From assembly GCA_038373865.1 (NCBI GenBank), contig JAXGGA010000065.1:310001-374000 (forward strand): a stretch of DNA of 64,000 nucleotides, written 5' to 3'. This DNA is from Uloborus plumipes (lineage: Eukaryota; Arthropoda; Arachnida; Araneae; Uloboridae). Position 1 is the first letter of the stretch. Every line of letters starts with the position of its first letter. The notes beneath the pieces are model-generated. The model did not search any database. It saw only the letters and a list, made by a program, of their open reading frames with translations, and was not told the origin of the DNA. A program made the translations under genes and the position numbers. Shown in pieces: positions 1 to 10,533 of the stretch.

Positions 1-987
1 TGAAAAATTCAGTTATAAATGTACGCAATTGTGTTATTAAAAATGTAGGATGGACGTTAAAACGTAACATCAGAAAGAAAAAAGCATTTATTGTAAGGCA
101 TATAAAATGAACATGACAAGCTTTCTAAATAAATCCATTAAAATATATTTGGTATAAGAAAATCTGACGTTAGATATGATTCAAAAAGTCATAATTTGTA
201 GCTGCTATATATCCATCGTATCTCAGGATTTAAACTTCACTCGCAGCATTGAGCAGCGAGAAGACTACTAGCCATTTACTAACGTGAAGCAAAGTGATAT
301 TTTAAAAATAATTAGAGTGAGAAAATTTTTACTACGTACAAGAAAATTTCGGTCGCATTTTTTTTTTCTGTGTAAGGAATACAAGGATTTTGAATGCTAA
401 AGCGGAAACAACGTTAGCTTTTATTCTTTGCAGACCCAAAGAAAAACCCTTGTTAAAAATATTATTTCTTTGCTACTTTATCGTTTTGTGACTCTAAGAA
501 CATAAAACAATTTGTGAAAATAACTATATGATTTTTCTAATGAAAAAGGGATGTGTTGCTATTTTTCAAAGCAACCACACTAAAACAAGACCTATGCGTG
601 AGCGTAGTTTATCTTAGTTTTCAGTTTGCGGCATACTTAACAAAATAAAACACTTTAATAATAAAAACATCAAGTAGAAGAGGGAAGATCTTACATTTTA
701 ATCAATAAAAAAGACCAGCTTTCAGCAAGCTATCATCGGGTATTTTTGCTTGAGCACCTTTTGCAAAAAGTAACCAATTTTTAAATCAAGGGTCAAAATT
801 TTACGAACATTATTAATGAAACAATGAAAAATATATGCATGCAATTAAGAAAGTTTCAGCTTTAAATTGATTAATTGATAAATTGATGCATTGACATTGA
901 ATAGTAATTTATATACCTGAAATTAAAAAAAAAAAAAAAAAAAACTTGCATAAGTTAGTCAGGAGAGACAACAAAAATTAAAAGGAC
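1..987. other. Gene-free AT-rich DNA
   Basis: I see no coding region, RNA gene or bounded repeat here. Open frames are short and start at random. A 20-base A run lies at about 925-944, just left of the nested repeat cluster that begins near 988. Confidence 0.6.
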
Positions 988-1719
988 TACGTTAAAAAGT
1001 GTATGTTGTTTTATAGTATAATCATAGGCGGACTTACGGGGGTGCCAGGGGGTGCGCCGCACCCCCAACATTTTTGGTTGGGTTTTGAAAATAATGCAAT
1101 TAAGTATAATTCGCCAAGAAATGCAGTTGGAAAAGAACATTATTATTCAGTGCTGTATTAAAGAATGAGTGTATACTCCGTAAGTGGGTATTTATTGGTA
1201 CATCGTTACAATTTCTTCTACTTTGAAACTACCATGGCGAAATTAAAAAAAAAAAAATAACGTGACTATTGTAATAACTTTATCAGTAAAATCTGCCCTG
1301 AAATCAGCTGAAAACCAGCATTTTTTGGGTAAATTTTCAAAATTTTCCATAGAAGTACCCGTACCCCCCCTCCACCCGGACTTCTTATTGTAGTGGCGCA
1401 ACCAGAGGGGGCACACAATGATCGTGCTCCCTTTCTCCAGAATGCTGAGTTGATATTTTTTTTAATTCGTTATTATTGAAGAGAAGGAAAGAACGAGGCT
1501 TGGGAAAAGGCACCAAAATACCCAATGTTGAGAAAATATCTTAATTTCTTTCAAAAATGAAAAAATCTCGACACTTAAATTTTTCAATAACTTCAGATTG
1601 TTAGTCAGTTAATTGTGTGCCAGCCCCTCCTCTCGCTCTATCCTCTTGTTTTTAATTTCATTTCTGCCTGATTTTTTTTTCTTTTTTTTTTTCTATTTCG
1701 TCTGAAATTAAAAAAGTCT

Positions 1720-3010
1720 TCAAAATGTTATTTCTCGGAAGTCCTCTACACCGCCAAAGTTATTACGGAGCATCACAAATTTCGTCACCTGGGCTTCAAT
1801 TTAGCAAAATTTCCTTTGAAAATCCTCCAAATACCAAACACCTTAAAAGATCGAAAATCGCTTAAAATTTCGTTTTTGAAGCTTCAATTTTGGAAAATTT
1901 TCGGATAAGGGCAACCTCAACCACCATCCATCATTAAAAATCGTTAAAATTTTACTTTTCTAAATTACAGTTCCGAAAAGTCTAAAGGGGAGAACCTTTT
2001 GGCACAGCAGGCTTTGAGGCAGGCACATAAGAACTTTGTTCTTAGAACTTCAATTTCGAAAATTTTCAGGGTGGAGCCCTATAACCCCCTCCAATAACCG
2101 CATAAAAAATTGTCTAACATTGCGTTTTTGGAGCTTAAACTATGAAAAACTGAAGAGCTGGTAGATAAGGGGGGGGGGGTATCTGTTTTCAAAAAATCCA
2201 TCGGGACAATCCTACAATCAAGTTCAGAAGACTTGAATTTCTAAAAATATAATCGGAGCCCCTCATACTTTTCTTCGCCATCAACTTCGTATCGCTTCTA
2301 ACAACATTAAAAAATTATTTAAGGTTTCTTCCATAGTTTCAAATGTTAAGAAGTGCCGAATCCCTATTGTTACTGGATATGGTCTACGTTGCGTTTTTAG
2401 GACGTAAATTTCGAAAAAAAATTAGACAAGCTTTTCAATGTCCCTTTTTCTAATATCATTCAAGACGTCTATGACACTAAAAATTATGTTTTTAGAACGA
2501 CAATTGGATGAGAGGTACAGCACGCCGTTCTCTTTCAATTATACAAGCTGGCACTTCCGTATGAAATCTGAAAAAGAAAAAACTAATGTTTGAAAAAATT
2601 TAAGGCGGGAGAGACTTTAAACCTCTCCTCCTAACATTACTGAATATTGCTGTAAAACTTCGTTTTTTAGGACTTGTATTTCGAGATGTTTCTTGGAGAG
2701 AGAACCAGAACGCCTCTCTCGTCACATCATCAAAGTTTGTCTACAGTTGCGTTTTTGGAATTTCAACTTCGAAAAGTTGTGGGGAAGGTGATCAATTTTG
2801 CTCTATTTTTCAAGAAATTGATCGGGGACAGTCCTTAAGATAAGCTCCATCCCTTAAATGAGCGTCTACAAATATCGCCTATAATCGCGTTTTTAGGACT
2901 TTAATTTCTAGAATTCTATGTGGAAGCTCCTGTGAACTTTTCTTTCCCCTCACAGCACCAGAGACAGTCTAAAACTGCATTTTCAGGATTGCAATATCAA
3001 AAATTTTCCT
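1720..3010. repeat. Degenerate internal repeats of the hAT element
   Basis: A loosely recurring unit of roughly 100-160 bases combines an AAAATTGCGTTTTT-like block, a CTTCAATTTCGAAAATTTTC-like block and a G-rich then C-rich stretch (AACCCCCTCC-like). At least seven imperfect occurrences can be seen. The unit length varies, so this is an old, decayed array rather than a clean satellite. Confidence 0.5.
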
Positions 3011-3072
3011 CGGGATAATCTCCCAAACCTGCCTATCAAATGGAGAAAAAACTAAAAGCAGGATTCGCCAAC

Positions 3073-3121
3073 GTGGGCCCAGCCCGAAAAAAACTCACCG
3101 AGATTTTTCGGGTGGGCCCAC
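3073..3121. repeat. GC-rich hairpin inside the hAT element
   Basis: Arms 3073-3091 and 3104-3121 are complementary apart from one unpaired G, with a 12-base loop. The arms start GTGGGCCCA and end CCCGAAAAA. It stands out in very AT-rich DNA. Confidence 0.7.
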
Positions 3122-4175
3122 TTGAAATGACACACTATGTCGATGAAGTGGGTTTTTTTTCACAATTTACTGCACATTGAAAACATTTATTTCAGAAGCA
3201 AACTAAACATTACAAATATTTTGATCAATATCAAGTCTAGAAATTGGTACTGATCAGTTTAGTTATAACATTGAGTTTATTATGATATTTAGTGTTGGTC
3301 AATACGTGGTCCAGAAAAAGGCATCTTCCTTTCTGAGCAAACTTATTAAGTATTAGAAATAAAACTGTGCATCTGAATTTGAGTTATTTGTTTATTTATT
3401 TGAATATTTACAGGATCAAACTAAACAGGAACTATTTAAATCCATAAATTCAATTCAATATCAATTTAAAATATTTTATCATATTAATTTTAAAAAATCA
3501 ATATAGCATTACTTTTTCCAAATAAAAAATTCTTTAGGGGGTCACAGTGACCTCTCGTCATGGCTCCCGACTCTTTAAAAATTTACGTAGCAAGCAGTAG
3601 TTTGGTATACAATGTTTGAATAGAGAATGATATTAAAATGACTCCCCTGAAATGAAAAATGAAAACCCTGATATTTGATTAAAAACCCAGACGGGCTTTT
3701 TTTTCTCAAACTCTGTTTAAAACTGTTTTCTGGTTGCACCACTGGCTTGTTGTCCAGGGAATCACCCCCCCTCCCATTTCTGCTACTGTTGCACCCCCAG
3801 AATTTGCGGTCTAAGTCCGCCTATGAGTATAATACAGCTAATTTTATTGTAATAAACTGTAAAAATTGCTAATTTTACAGTAATAAACTGTAAATTGCTA
3901 ACTTTATAGTAATAAACTGTAAAATTGCTAATTTTACACATTATTACCGTGCATTTTACAGTTTTAAACCGGAACCTCTGCTGCCAGTATTACTGTTGTT
4001 TTTACAGTATAATGCAGCTAAAGTTTACGGCAATAAACTAAAATTGCTAACTTTACAGTAAGAAACTGTAAAATTGCTAGTTTTACAGTTCATTACTGTG
4101 CATCTTACAGTTTTAAATTGGAACCTCGGCTGCCAGTATTATACTGTAAAAAGCAACAGTTCAGTTTTTGCAGTG

Positions 4176-5052
4176 TGTACTGTACAGCTTCCCAACAAGT
4201 TGAAGTGCGACAATGGCTAATCTCCACAGCATTGAGAAACATGTTAACTTAAAATATGGCTTACGTTTTTAAACTTTCAATACTTGAATTATGGGAAAAA
4301 AATCAATTTTTCGCACTGTATCCCAGTCTCCCCAACATTTGGAATGAAGAGGTTAAAGTACGTTTTCCCAGTTCCTATATCTTATTAGAACTGTCTTAAG
4401 AGCAGGAGGAACCCTTAGTGAACGCAAATAAATTATTCAAAAGAATAATGTATTTTATCTGTTTTTTCTAGCTTAACGTACTTTGTGAGCATCAATGAGA
4501 AAAAAAAAAGTTTGGATAAGATTAAAATATTTATCGCGTCTAGCTGTCTTAATACATTTACATTTTATGGTGTCCCAGAAAAATGTGCTTTCATGAAAAA
4601 TATGAATGGAAAAATCATTAGGGAAGTTGCGAAATAATGCAAAAGCTTTCGTTTGGGAAAAATATTTTCCCATTTTCTCTTTTTCATTTTGCAGATTGCT
4701 CTGGGAATCGTTTTTGTCACGGAAAATAATTTAGATATGCAATGAGAAAAATGATTTTGTTTTTTTGCTGAAAATAATTTATTCAGTGAATAGTTACAAT
4801 AAAGTTAGGGAGAATAAAAATCGATATTGATTTTTGCGTAAGCAATTTCCTGCATGCGCATTTCAACTGACAAACTTTTAAAAAATATTGCACGTCGTTT
4901 TCGTCCCTGTTCTTATTTGACCCTTACTGTGTGAGATGATGGGTTTATAAAGTACCTGGTGAGGTTTATGCACAACATCAAGATGTGATGAACAATGGAG
5001 GTGATACATCTTCTGAAATATACTTGTGCCTTTATGCTATATTATAAGCCTA
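4176..5052. other. Gene-free stretch
   Basis: No coding region, repeat boundary or RNA motif found. Short frames on both strands look random. Confidence 0.5.
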
Positions 5053-5449
5053 CTAGCTTATCACCGGCGCGGCGTGGCCCGGTATTGCATTATGTTTACC
5101 TTATTTCATGCTAAAATGAAATAGGTGAGCCTTAAATGAATAATTTATTGTTAATCGTAGTCTTTGCTGGAAAATACTCATATTTAAAGTGTTACATTTT
5201 ATCAATTTGTATGCTTAAAGGCTCATCCCTATTACTCTATCTATTCAAAATTAAAAGAAAATGGCCATTTTGAGACAAAAATTTGAATTTTGAGTTTTTT
5301 GGATTTTTTAAAAATTTCAAAACCCCACCTGAATTCTAGTGCATCAGGGAACCTCTGTGGTTTGATGAAAATCCGACGAAAACTGTGGATTTGTATAGTT
5401 AACAAACATACAAATATATATACATACATTCATTTTTATATGAATAGAT
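5053..5449 (+). mobile_element. CTAG-family non-coding element, copy A
   Basis: It starts CTAGCTTATCACCGGCGCGG and ends in AT-rich text with ATACATACATT and TGAATAGAT. The same architecture, a CTAG start followed by a CCGG-rich phrase and a far end with GAAAATCC, short ACATAC runs and a TATA...GAT tail, is found at 26156, 47481 (reverse) and 54775. There is no open frame. The superfamily is not certain. Confidence 0.55.
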
Positions 5450-5476
5450 TTAATTTAAATTTAAATTTTAGTAATA

Positions 5477-5840
5477 CAGTACAGAACCTTTTATCCGGGA
5501 ACCAAAATACCGGGAAACCAGAAAACCGGCAACATTTTGTCGATTTTTCTGCCACTTTTTAAAATACGCATTTTCGGCAATTTCTAAAAAATGAAGAGCT
5601 TTTTTTTTGTTTTTCTTTTGAAATACCTAAATGAATATGAACGGTTTTTTCATAAATACAGTACAGAACCTTTTATCCGGGAACCAAAATACCGGGAAAC
5701 CAGAAAACCGGCAACATTTTGTCGATTTTTCCGCCACTTTTTAAAATACGCATTTTCGGCAATTTCTAAAAAATGAAGAGCTTTTTTTTTGTTTTTCTTT
5801 TGAAATACCTAAATGAATATGAACGGTTTTTTCATAAATA
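5477..5840. repeat. 182-bp tandem duplication of the MITE's left end
   Basis: Two adjacent copies of period 182, differing by about one base (a T/C near 5550 against 5732). Each begins with the MITE inverted repeat and ends in CATAAATAC. Confidence 0.9.
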
Positions 5841-6052
5841 CCATATAAGTGGCATATAGCTCAGAAATGTTTAATATTGTAATACCTATGAGCACTTCTG
5901 AATCGTTTTCTCTTCAGGATGCATTTGTTATAGTAACTTGGGTTTTATAAACAATTGGCAAATATCGCTTCGTAGCAATCCAGAAAACCGGGAAATTCAG
6001 TTATCCGGGATAGCTGTGGTCCAAAACGTCCCGGATAATTGGTTCTCTACTG
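5477..6052. mobile_element. Pogo/Tigger-like MITE with duplicated left end
   Basis: The left end CAGTACAGAACCTTTTATCC and the right end, read on the other strand, CAGTAGAGAACCAATTATCC match at about 21 of 24 positions. TA dinucleotides flank it at 5475-5476 and 6053-6054, the target duplication of the Tc1/mariner/pogo group. No transposase frame is present. The first 182 bases, inverted repeat included, occur twice in tandem (5477-5658 and 5659-5840), nearly identical. Confidence 0.75.
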
Positions 6053-6054
6053 TA

Positions 6055-7769
6055 GTGTGAATGTAGCTTGAATAAGTATAAAAAAATGCGAGAACTTTTT
6101 GTTGCTGAAGATCTACGGTGCGACTCGTATGCAAAATACGATGTTTCTAAGATTTACAACGACAACTTGAGTTTTACAATGCAAAAATGGTTTTGGATAT
6201 GGGACTTTCGAAATAAATTCGATTCCCCGATTTTTGATAGAAAAGTAAGGGGGAGGGGGAGAAAACGAAACAAACCCTTTAGAAGAAGGTTGTTTTTAAT
6301 GATACTTTTAATATTTTAGGGGAAAACCTAGTGAGTCTCCCAACTTACTGCAAGCATTCATGTTTTTGAAATTGTAACCTTTCTAACCCCTCAGAAGAAT
6401 TTTATTCATTAATATACTGCTGCCTTCCCTTCCAAATAAAATTAATGGTTTTAAAACTATCGAAAACTAGAAAAAAGGTTGTTGCCCTTTTCTAGGGAGG
6501 AGTGAAGAGGGAAAATTGGGGTAATATTCGGATTCAGTGACTCATTTTATATAAGAATTAGCAAGAATAGTGTATGATGCATTTGGAAGTTTTTTTTTTT
6601 TTTGTCACACAGTGTAATTTATCGTTATCTTTTACCGGTTTCGCATCGTTTAGTCTGTGACTTTGTGCATATAGCGCGTCCGTATTGTGTATACACGGTT
6701 ATATGTTCCTAAATGATTCTTAATTGTTATCGTCCCGTCTAACCTTCTTCATCATTTGGCTGCACATTTTTGATCACCCTTACAAATAAAAATACTGTAG
6801 AGTAGTAAAACTGTAGTTGAAAAAAAGAAGAAAAAACAATATTAAATAAAAAGTCTATGTATTAAAAAAAAATATTTTTGAAAATAAAATGCAAGTTGCT
6901 AAAAGAACGAAATCCATTTATTTTAATTGCACTGGTTTTCCGAAATTGTTAATCTTTCAAACTGAATTTTTAGTGAAATAGGATTTTTTCTTCTCTGGAT
7001 CTCAGCATTCCATTTATTTATCATACGTATAAATAAATGTGTGCGAGAAATCACATATCTGGTACTTACTTCTCTGTTTAGATAAAAGCTTATTGAAAAC
7101 TGATCTACAGGATACTAATGCAGTTCAGTAATCATATGAGAAACGATTTCTGCCAAAAAAGGTTCTTTTCAAAAACAGAGTTTCCGTTGCTTGTATCGCG
7201 TTACCGTGGTCTCAACTATGCGATTGTGGCTTTTAGAAGTAAACGTTGCTTAGGGCATGAAAATAGAAAGTGTGTCACTCTAATAAGCACGAAAAGTAGA
7301 ATATTTTCTGAATTACTCTGGTAATGCAATAGAGCTCCATTTACCTATTTTTTTGCAGGATTGAGTGGAAAAAACGAAATAAATGGGAAAACGTTAGACA
7401 GACATCGACCAAATTTTCATTAAATATACATAATAATTTGAATAGAAGCAGATCCACATTGTGAAAAATGTTTTATAACCGATGTAACATGTAAAATTAA
7501 TTTCATACGCGGTCGGTAAAAATAAATACTTTCAAAATTACCTGTTGCATTTTCACAAGCAGAGGTTATGAAATTAAGTGTCTCTAACACATTAATCTTT
7601 CTTTCTATGAATTTTTTAGTATTTCTATGAATTATTTAGTATTTCTTCCTATGAATTTTTTAGTATACCATCCATTTTTTAGTATTTTTCAGATGAATGG
7701 AATATAAATGTCAAAACTAGTTTAGATTATGCTTTAACTTTTAAAATAACTATAATGTGTAATTTGTTA
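6055..7769. other. Gene-free stretch
   Basis: No supported gene. An open frame at 7118-7324 (68 codons) has ordinary composition for chance and no recognisable motif. A short repeated phrase TTAGTATTTCTATGAATT recurs three times near 7615-7690. Confidence 0.45.
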
Positions 7770-7777
7770 TAGAAAAA

Positions 7778-7949
7778 CAGGGACGTCATTTCAAGTTTTT
7801 CCAGGGGGGGGGGGCAAGGGGTCCAAACACAATGCAATTTCATCGGAAAACATAAAAAATCACGCCCACTTATATGTAAATACATTGATTTATGAAAGTC
7901 AGGGGGGGGGGGCAATTGACCCCCCCTGCCCCCCTAAATGATGGGCCTG
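7778..7949. mobile_element. hAT MITE, 172 bp, copy 1
   Basis: Inverted ends CAGGGACGTCATTT and, on the other strand, CAGGCCCATCATTT are flanked by a perfect 8-bp direct repeat TAGAAAAA (7770-7777 and 7950-7957), the hAT signature. Two G runs of about 10 bases lie inside. The same 172-bp element is at 31630-31801. Confidence 0.9.
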
Positions 7950-7957
7950 TAGAAAAA

Positions 7958-8849
7958 GGAGGAAAATCAATGTGGCATTTATAGGTAATAATGTTAAAAG
8001 CGGAAATGCGGTGTATTGAAAAACGTAATGTACGGAAAAATAGCACTAACGACATTGGAGAAAATGAGGACCAACGAGAAAAAAACAATAAAAGAGGGAA
8101 AATGCTAAATATGGGAGGCGTCAAAGCGGAATTCTACTGTTCAACAAAAATCTGAAAAAATATCTCCTTTTTTGAATATTATAAGTACACATTTCAAGAA
8201 GAATATGTAAATTTTTAATTTATTTATTTCAATTAAGTCGTAACCAAAATGCATTTAACATAGAACAAAGAATAAAACTCTAATTTGGAGATATATAACT
8301 CTCTCTCTTAGGCTCTAACTCATTTAAAACTTCTTGATTGAGTAAATGGCAGCAAAGGCTGACTAGCTCCCAACTTCGTTTTGGGCCAATTCACATTACA
8401 AGCAAAAAATAAAAATTGTTTATTAAAAAAAAATCACCTACTACAGCTCATAAACCTAATACAAATAGTAAAAAAAAAAGTGCAACAAGGTTCACAGCGT
8501 CAGCAAAGTAATTAAAAAAAAAAAGAAAAAAGAGTTGAATCATTAACATTAGTATCAACTTTTCTTAATAAATTTCAAGTATTTATACTTTTTAGACAAT
8601 TAGGTAGTGACTTTCAAAATCTTGGTCCAAAAGAGTGAATTAAATAACAAATGTTATTTTGCACAAAAAGTGCTATATTTTTACTATAAAAAGTGGGTTA
8701 ATCACGAAGCATTTCAGGGATATCTATTACTTTTAAATTATACCACTTATTGCGGAATCAAGCATGAATAAAACTAACGTTCTATTTATAATCTTGTTCA
8801 AATCTTTAATCTTAATCGTCTTTAAAATCCTTCTATTATGCATATCAAC
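7958..8849. other. Gene-free stretch with A-rich tracts
   Basis: Several A runs lie between about 8425 and 8535. No gene, RNA or element boundary recognised. Confidence 0.5.
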
Positions 8850-8851
8850 TA

Positions 8852-10531
8852 GGGTGAGTTCTGGTAAGTGCGTACCCTTTTTTGCAAAGTTCATGTTCTC
8901 AGGGATGCTGCTCTGTTGAAAAATCTTGTACACTCACAATTTTTTTTTAGTTTTCTTTCCAGATCCTTTACTAAGATTTTCAAGCATATAATATGTCAAA
9001 TAAACCATAAGCATAGGTTTTGTGACCTGGTTTATGACACCTATTCTAAGGTACGCACTTTCCCTACCTAGCGGGGTAAGTGCGTCCACCTTAAATTATG
9101 TGAATATGAGCAGTAAAAAACTCCTGGCACATATTAAATATGTTAGGTAGTTGCCTTGGGATAATTCATAATACTAAACATCAGCATTTGCTTGCATGGA
9201 TGAAACGCAATCAGTGATATTCCACGCGTCTTGCGAACAACTGTGATTTGAAGATTGAGAGAGTTGTGTTTGTGATTATTCCTCTGTCCTTTTAATAAGA
9301 CCAAGTGAGCAAATGTAAGTTGTCTTTATTTAGTAATAATCACTCATAGTCTACATAGTTTAATTTGGTTAAATACGTTAATCAGTCTGTGTTTAAGCCA
9401 GGGTTCGCACTTACCCCTTCTTAAATGTAAGATGAGACATGTGCGTCCAATAGCTTTGTTGTAAGTGCGTACCCCTGTGATTTTCTTTAATTCTATTTGT
9501 ATGGTGGATCGTTAGGTGACCTGAGTGAACAATTCGTTTTTTTCTTTTTTTTTTTGAATAAATACGGTTTTAAAATATTTTTCCTATTAGAACCAGCAGC
9601 AGTAAGAAAAAACACAAAATAAAGAGAATAATTGATCATGATGTGCTACTTGTACTTTTTTTTTCTTGTACATTCAAATAGTTTTTCACAAGGTGTTCTT
9701 TAATTTTCTTAAATATAATTTATTCATTACTCCACCTTCGTTTTTTGAATCAGTTGGTTCCTTATTTAGTGTTTCACTTAATTTCATTGCTTCATTTGTC
9801 ATTCTGGTTTAAATTAAGTATAGCTCATGATCGCTATTTTCAACGAAAAATTTGCTAACTCATATCTAAAAGCCAATATATTTCAGAGGTAATGAATAAA
9901 ATTGAAATATTATGCCGCATTCAATGTTAATATAAATACTTGATGGAAATGACGTCGGATTTATAATCGGTTTATAAAAGAGTTATAAGCAAAATTAAAG
10001 GTGAATTACGAGAATCGGATTTTCCACGTAATGGTACACACTTGCCTCATCATAATGGTACGCACTTGCTCCGCATAATAGTACGCATATGCCTCATGAT
10101 AGTGGTACGCACTTGCCCCATCATAATGGTACGCACTTACCCCCACCTTACTTTAAAGAAAGAGAAAGTGCGTACCGTCATATAAACAAATTTTAGTTTG
10201 AGTATTTGATCAAAATACCCCATGTGTGTTATTAGTAGCTATTACTTAAAAGAAACAACTTGCATTTCTTGACTTCATTTGCTTGGTATGACTACAAGAG
10301 AAACTGAAACAAAACCTTCTCAATCTTTACTTAAGAGTTTTTTTGAAGACATTTAAGTTATCCCTGATTGTGTTTCGTCTATTGAATCCAGGCCTGAATT
10401 CTACCTATTGAAATTATCATTAGACAGTTATCTAACATAGTCGATGTGTTGCAGAAGTAATTTCAAGACAGTGTTCATATAATTCCCAGTGGACGCACTT
10501 ACCCCGTGGACGCACTTACCAGAACTCACCC
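8852..10531 (+). mobile_element. TA-flanked DNA element with reiterated GTAAGTGCGTACC motif, copy 1
   Basis: The ends are inverted repeats GGGTGAGTTCTGGTAAGTGC, flanked by TA on both sides (8850-8851, 10532-10533). The core AAGTGCGT(A/C)C recurs at least ten times in both orientations, at both ends, near 9050-9095, 9404-9470, 10030-10147 and 10170. There is no transposase-sized frame; the 67-codon frame at 8868 starts at a GTG and is shared with the other copy only because both are young. TA duplication suggests the Tc1/mariner-like supergroup, but the end sequence matches no family I know. A sister copy lies at 61863-63710. Confidence 0.85.
10030..10147 (+). repeat. 24-bp tandem array inside the reiterated-motif element
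   Basis: Five units of 23-24 bases follow the pattern AATGGTACGCACTTGCC plus CATCAT, each carrying the element's terminal motif. The last unit runs into ACCCCCACC. The same array is at 63061-63180 in the sister copy. Confidence 0.85.
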
Positions 10532-10533
10532 TA

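Larger units (their letters stand above)
1023..3825. mobile_element. Non-autonomous hAT-type DNA transposon (2.8 kb)
   Basis: The ends are inverted repeats reading CATAGGCGGACTTA on the left and its complement on the right. Exact 8-bp direct repeats AGTATAAT flank it at 1015-1022 and 3826-3833; an 8-bp duplication is the hAT signature. No transposase-sized frame exists inside, so it must be mobilised in trans. The interior from about 1720 to 3010 is built of degenerate repeats around phrases like GCGTTTTTGGAGCTTCAATT, and there is a GC-rich hairpin at 3073-3121. It landed inside an older palindrome-rich MITE. Confidence 0.8.
988..4175 (+). repeat. Palindrome-rich MITE copy 1, split by a hAT insertion
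   Basis: The host repeat is in two pieces, about 988-1022 and 3834-4175, joined by the 8-bp duplication of the hAT element sitting inside it. The right piece shows the family hallmarks: repeated blocks such as TTTACAGTAATAAACTGTAA, the phrase CTGCCAGTATTATACTG, and an end TTTTTGCAGTG. The left piece keeps the start-like text TTGTTTTATAGTATAAT. Other copies in the window define the family. The left end is degenerate, so its boundary is approximate. Confidence 0.65.

Noticed and set aside
8868..9071. 67-residue protein conserved with 61879-62082
   Set aside because: Both start at GTG inside sister copies of a young transposon; nucleotide identity alone explains the conservation.
10030..10147. 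CRISPR-like array of 24-bp units
   Set aside because: Units abut without unique spacers, the DNA is eukaryotic, and the repeat equals the end motif of the surrounding transposon.
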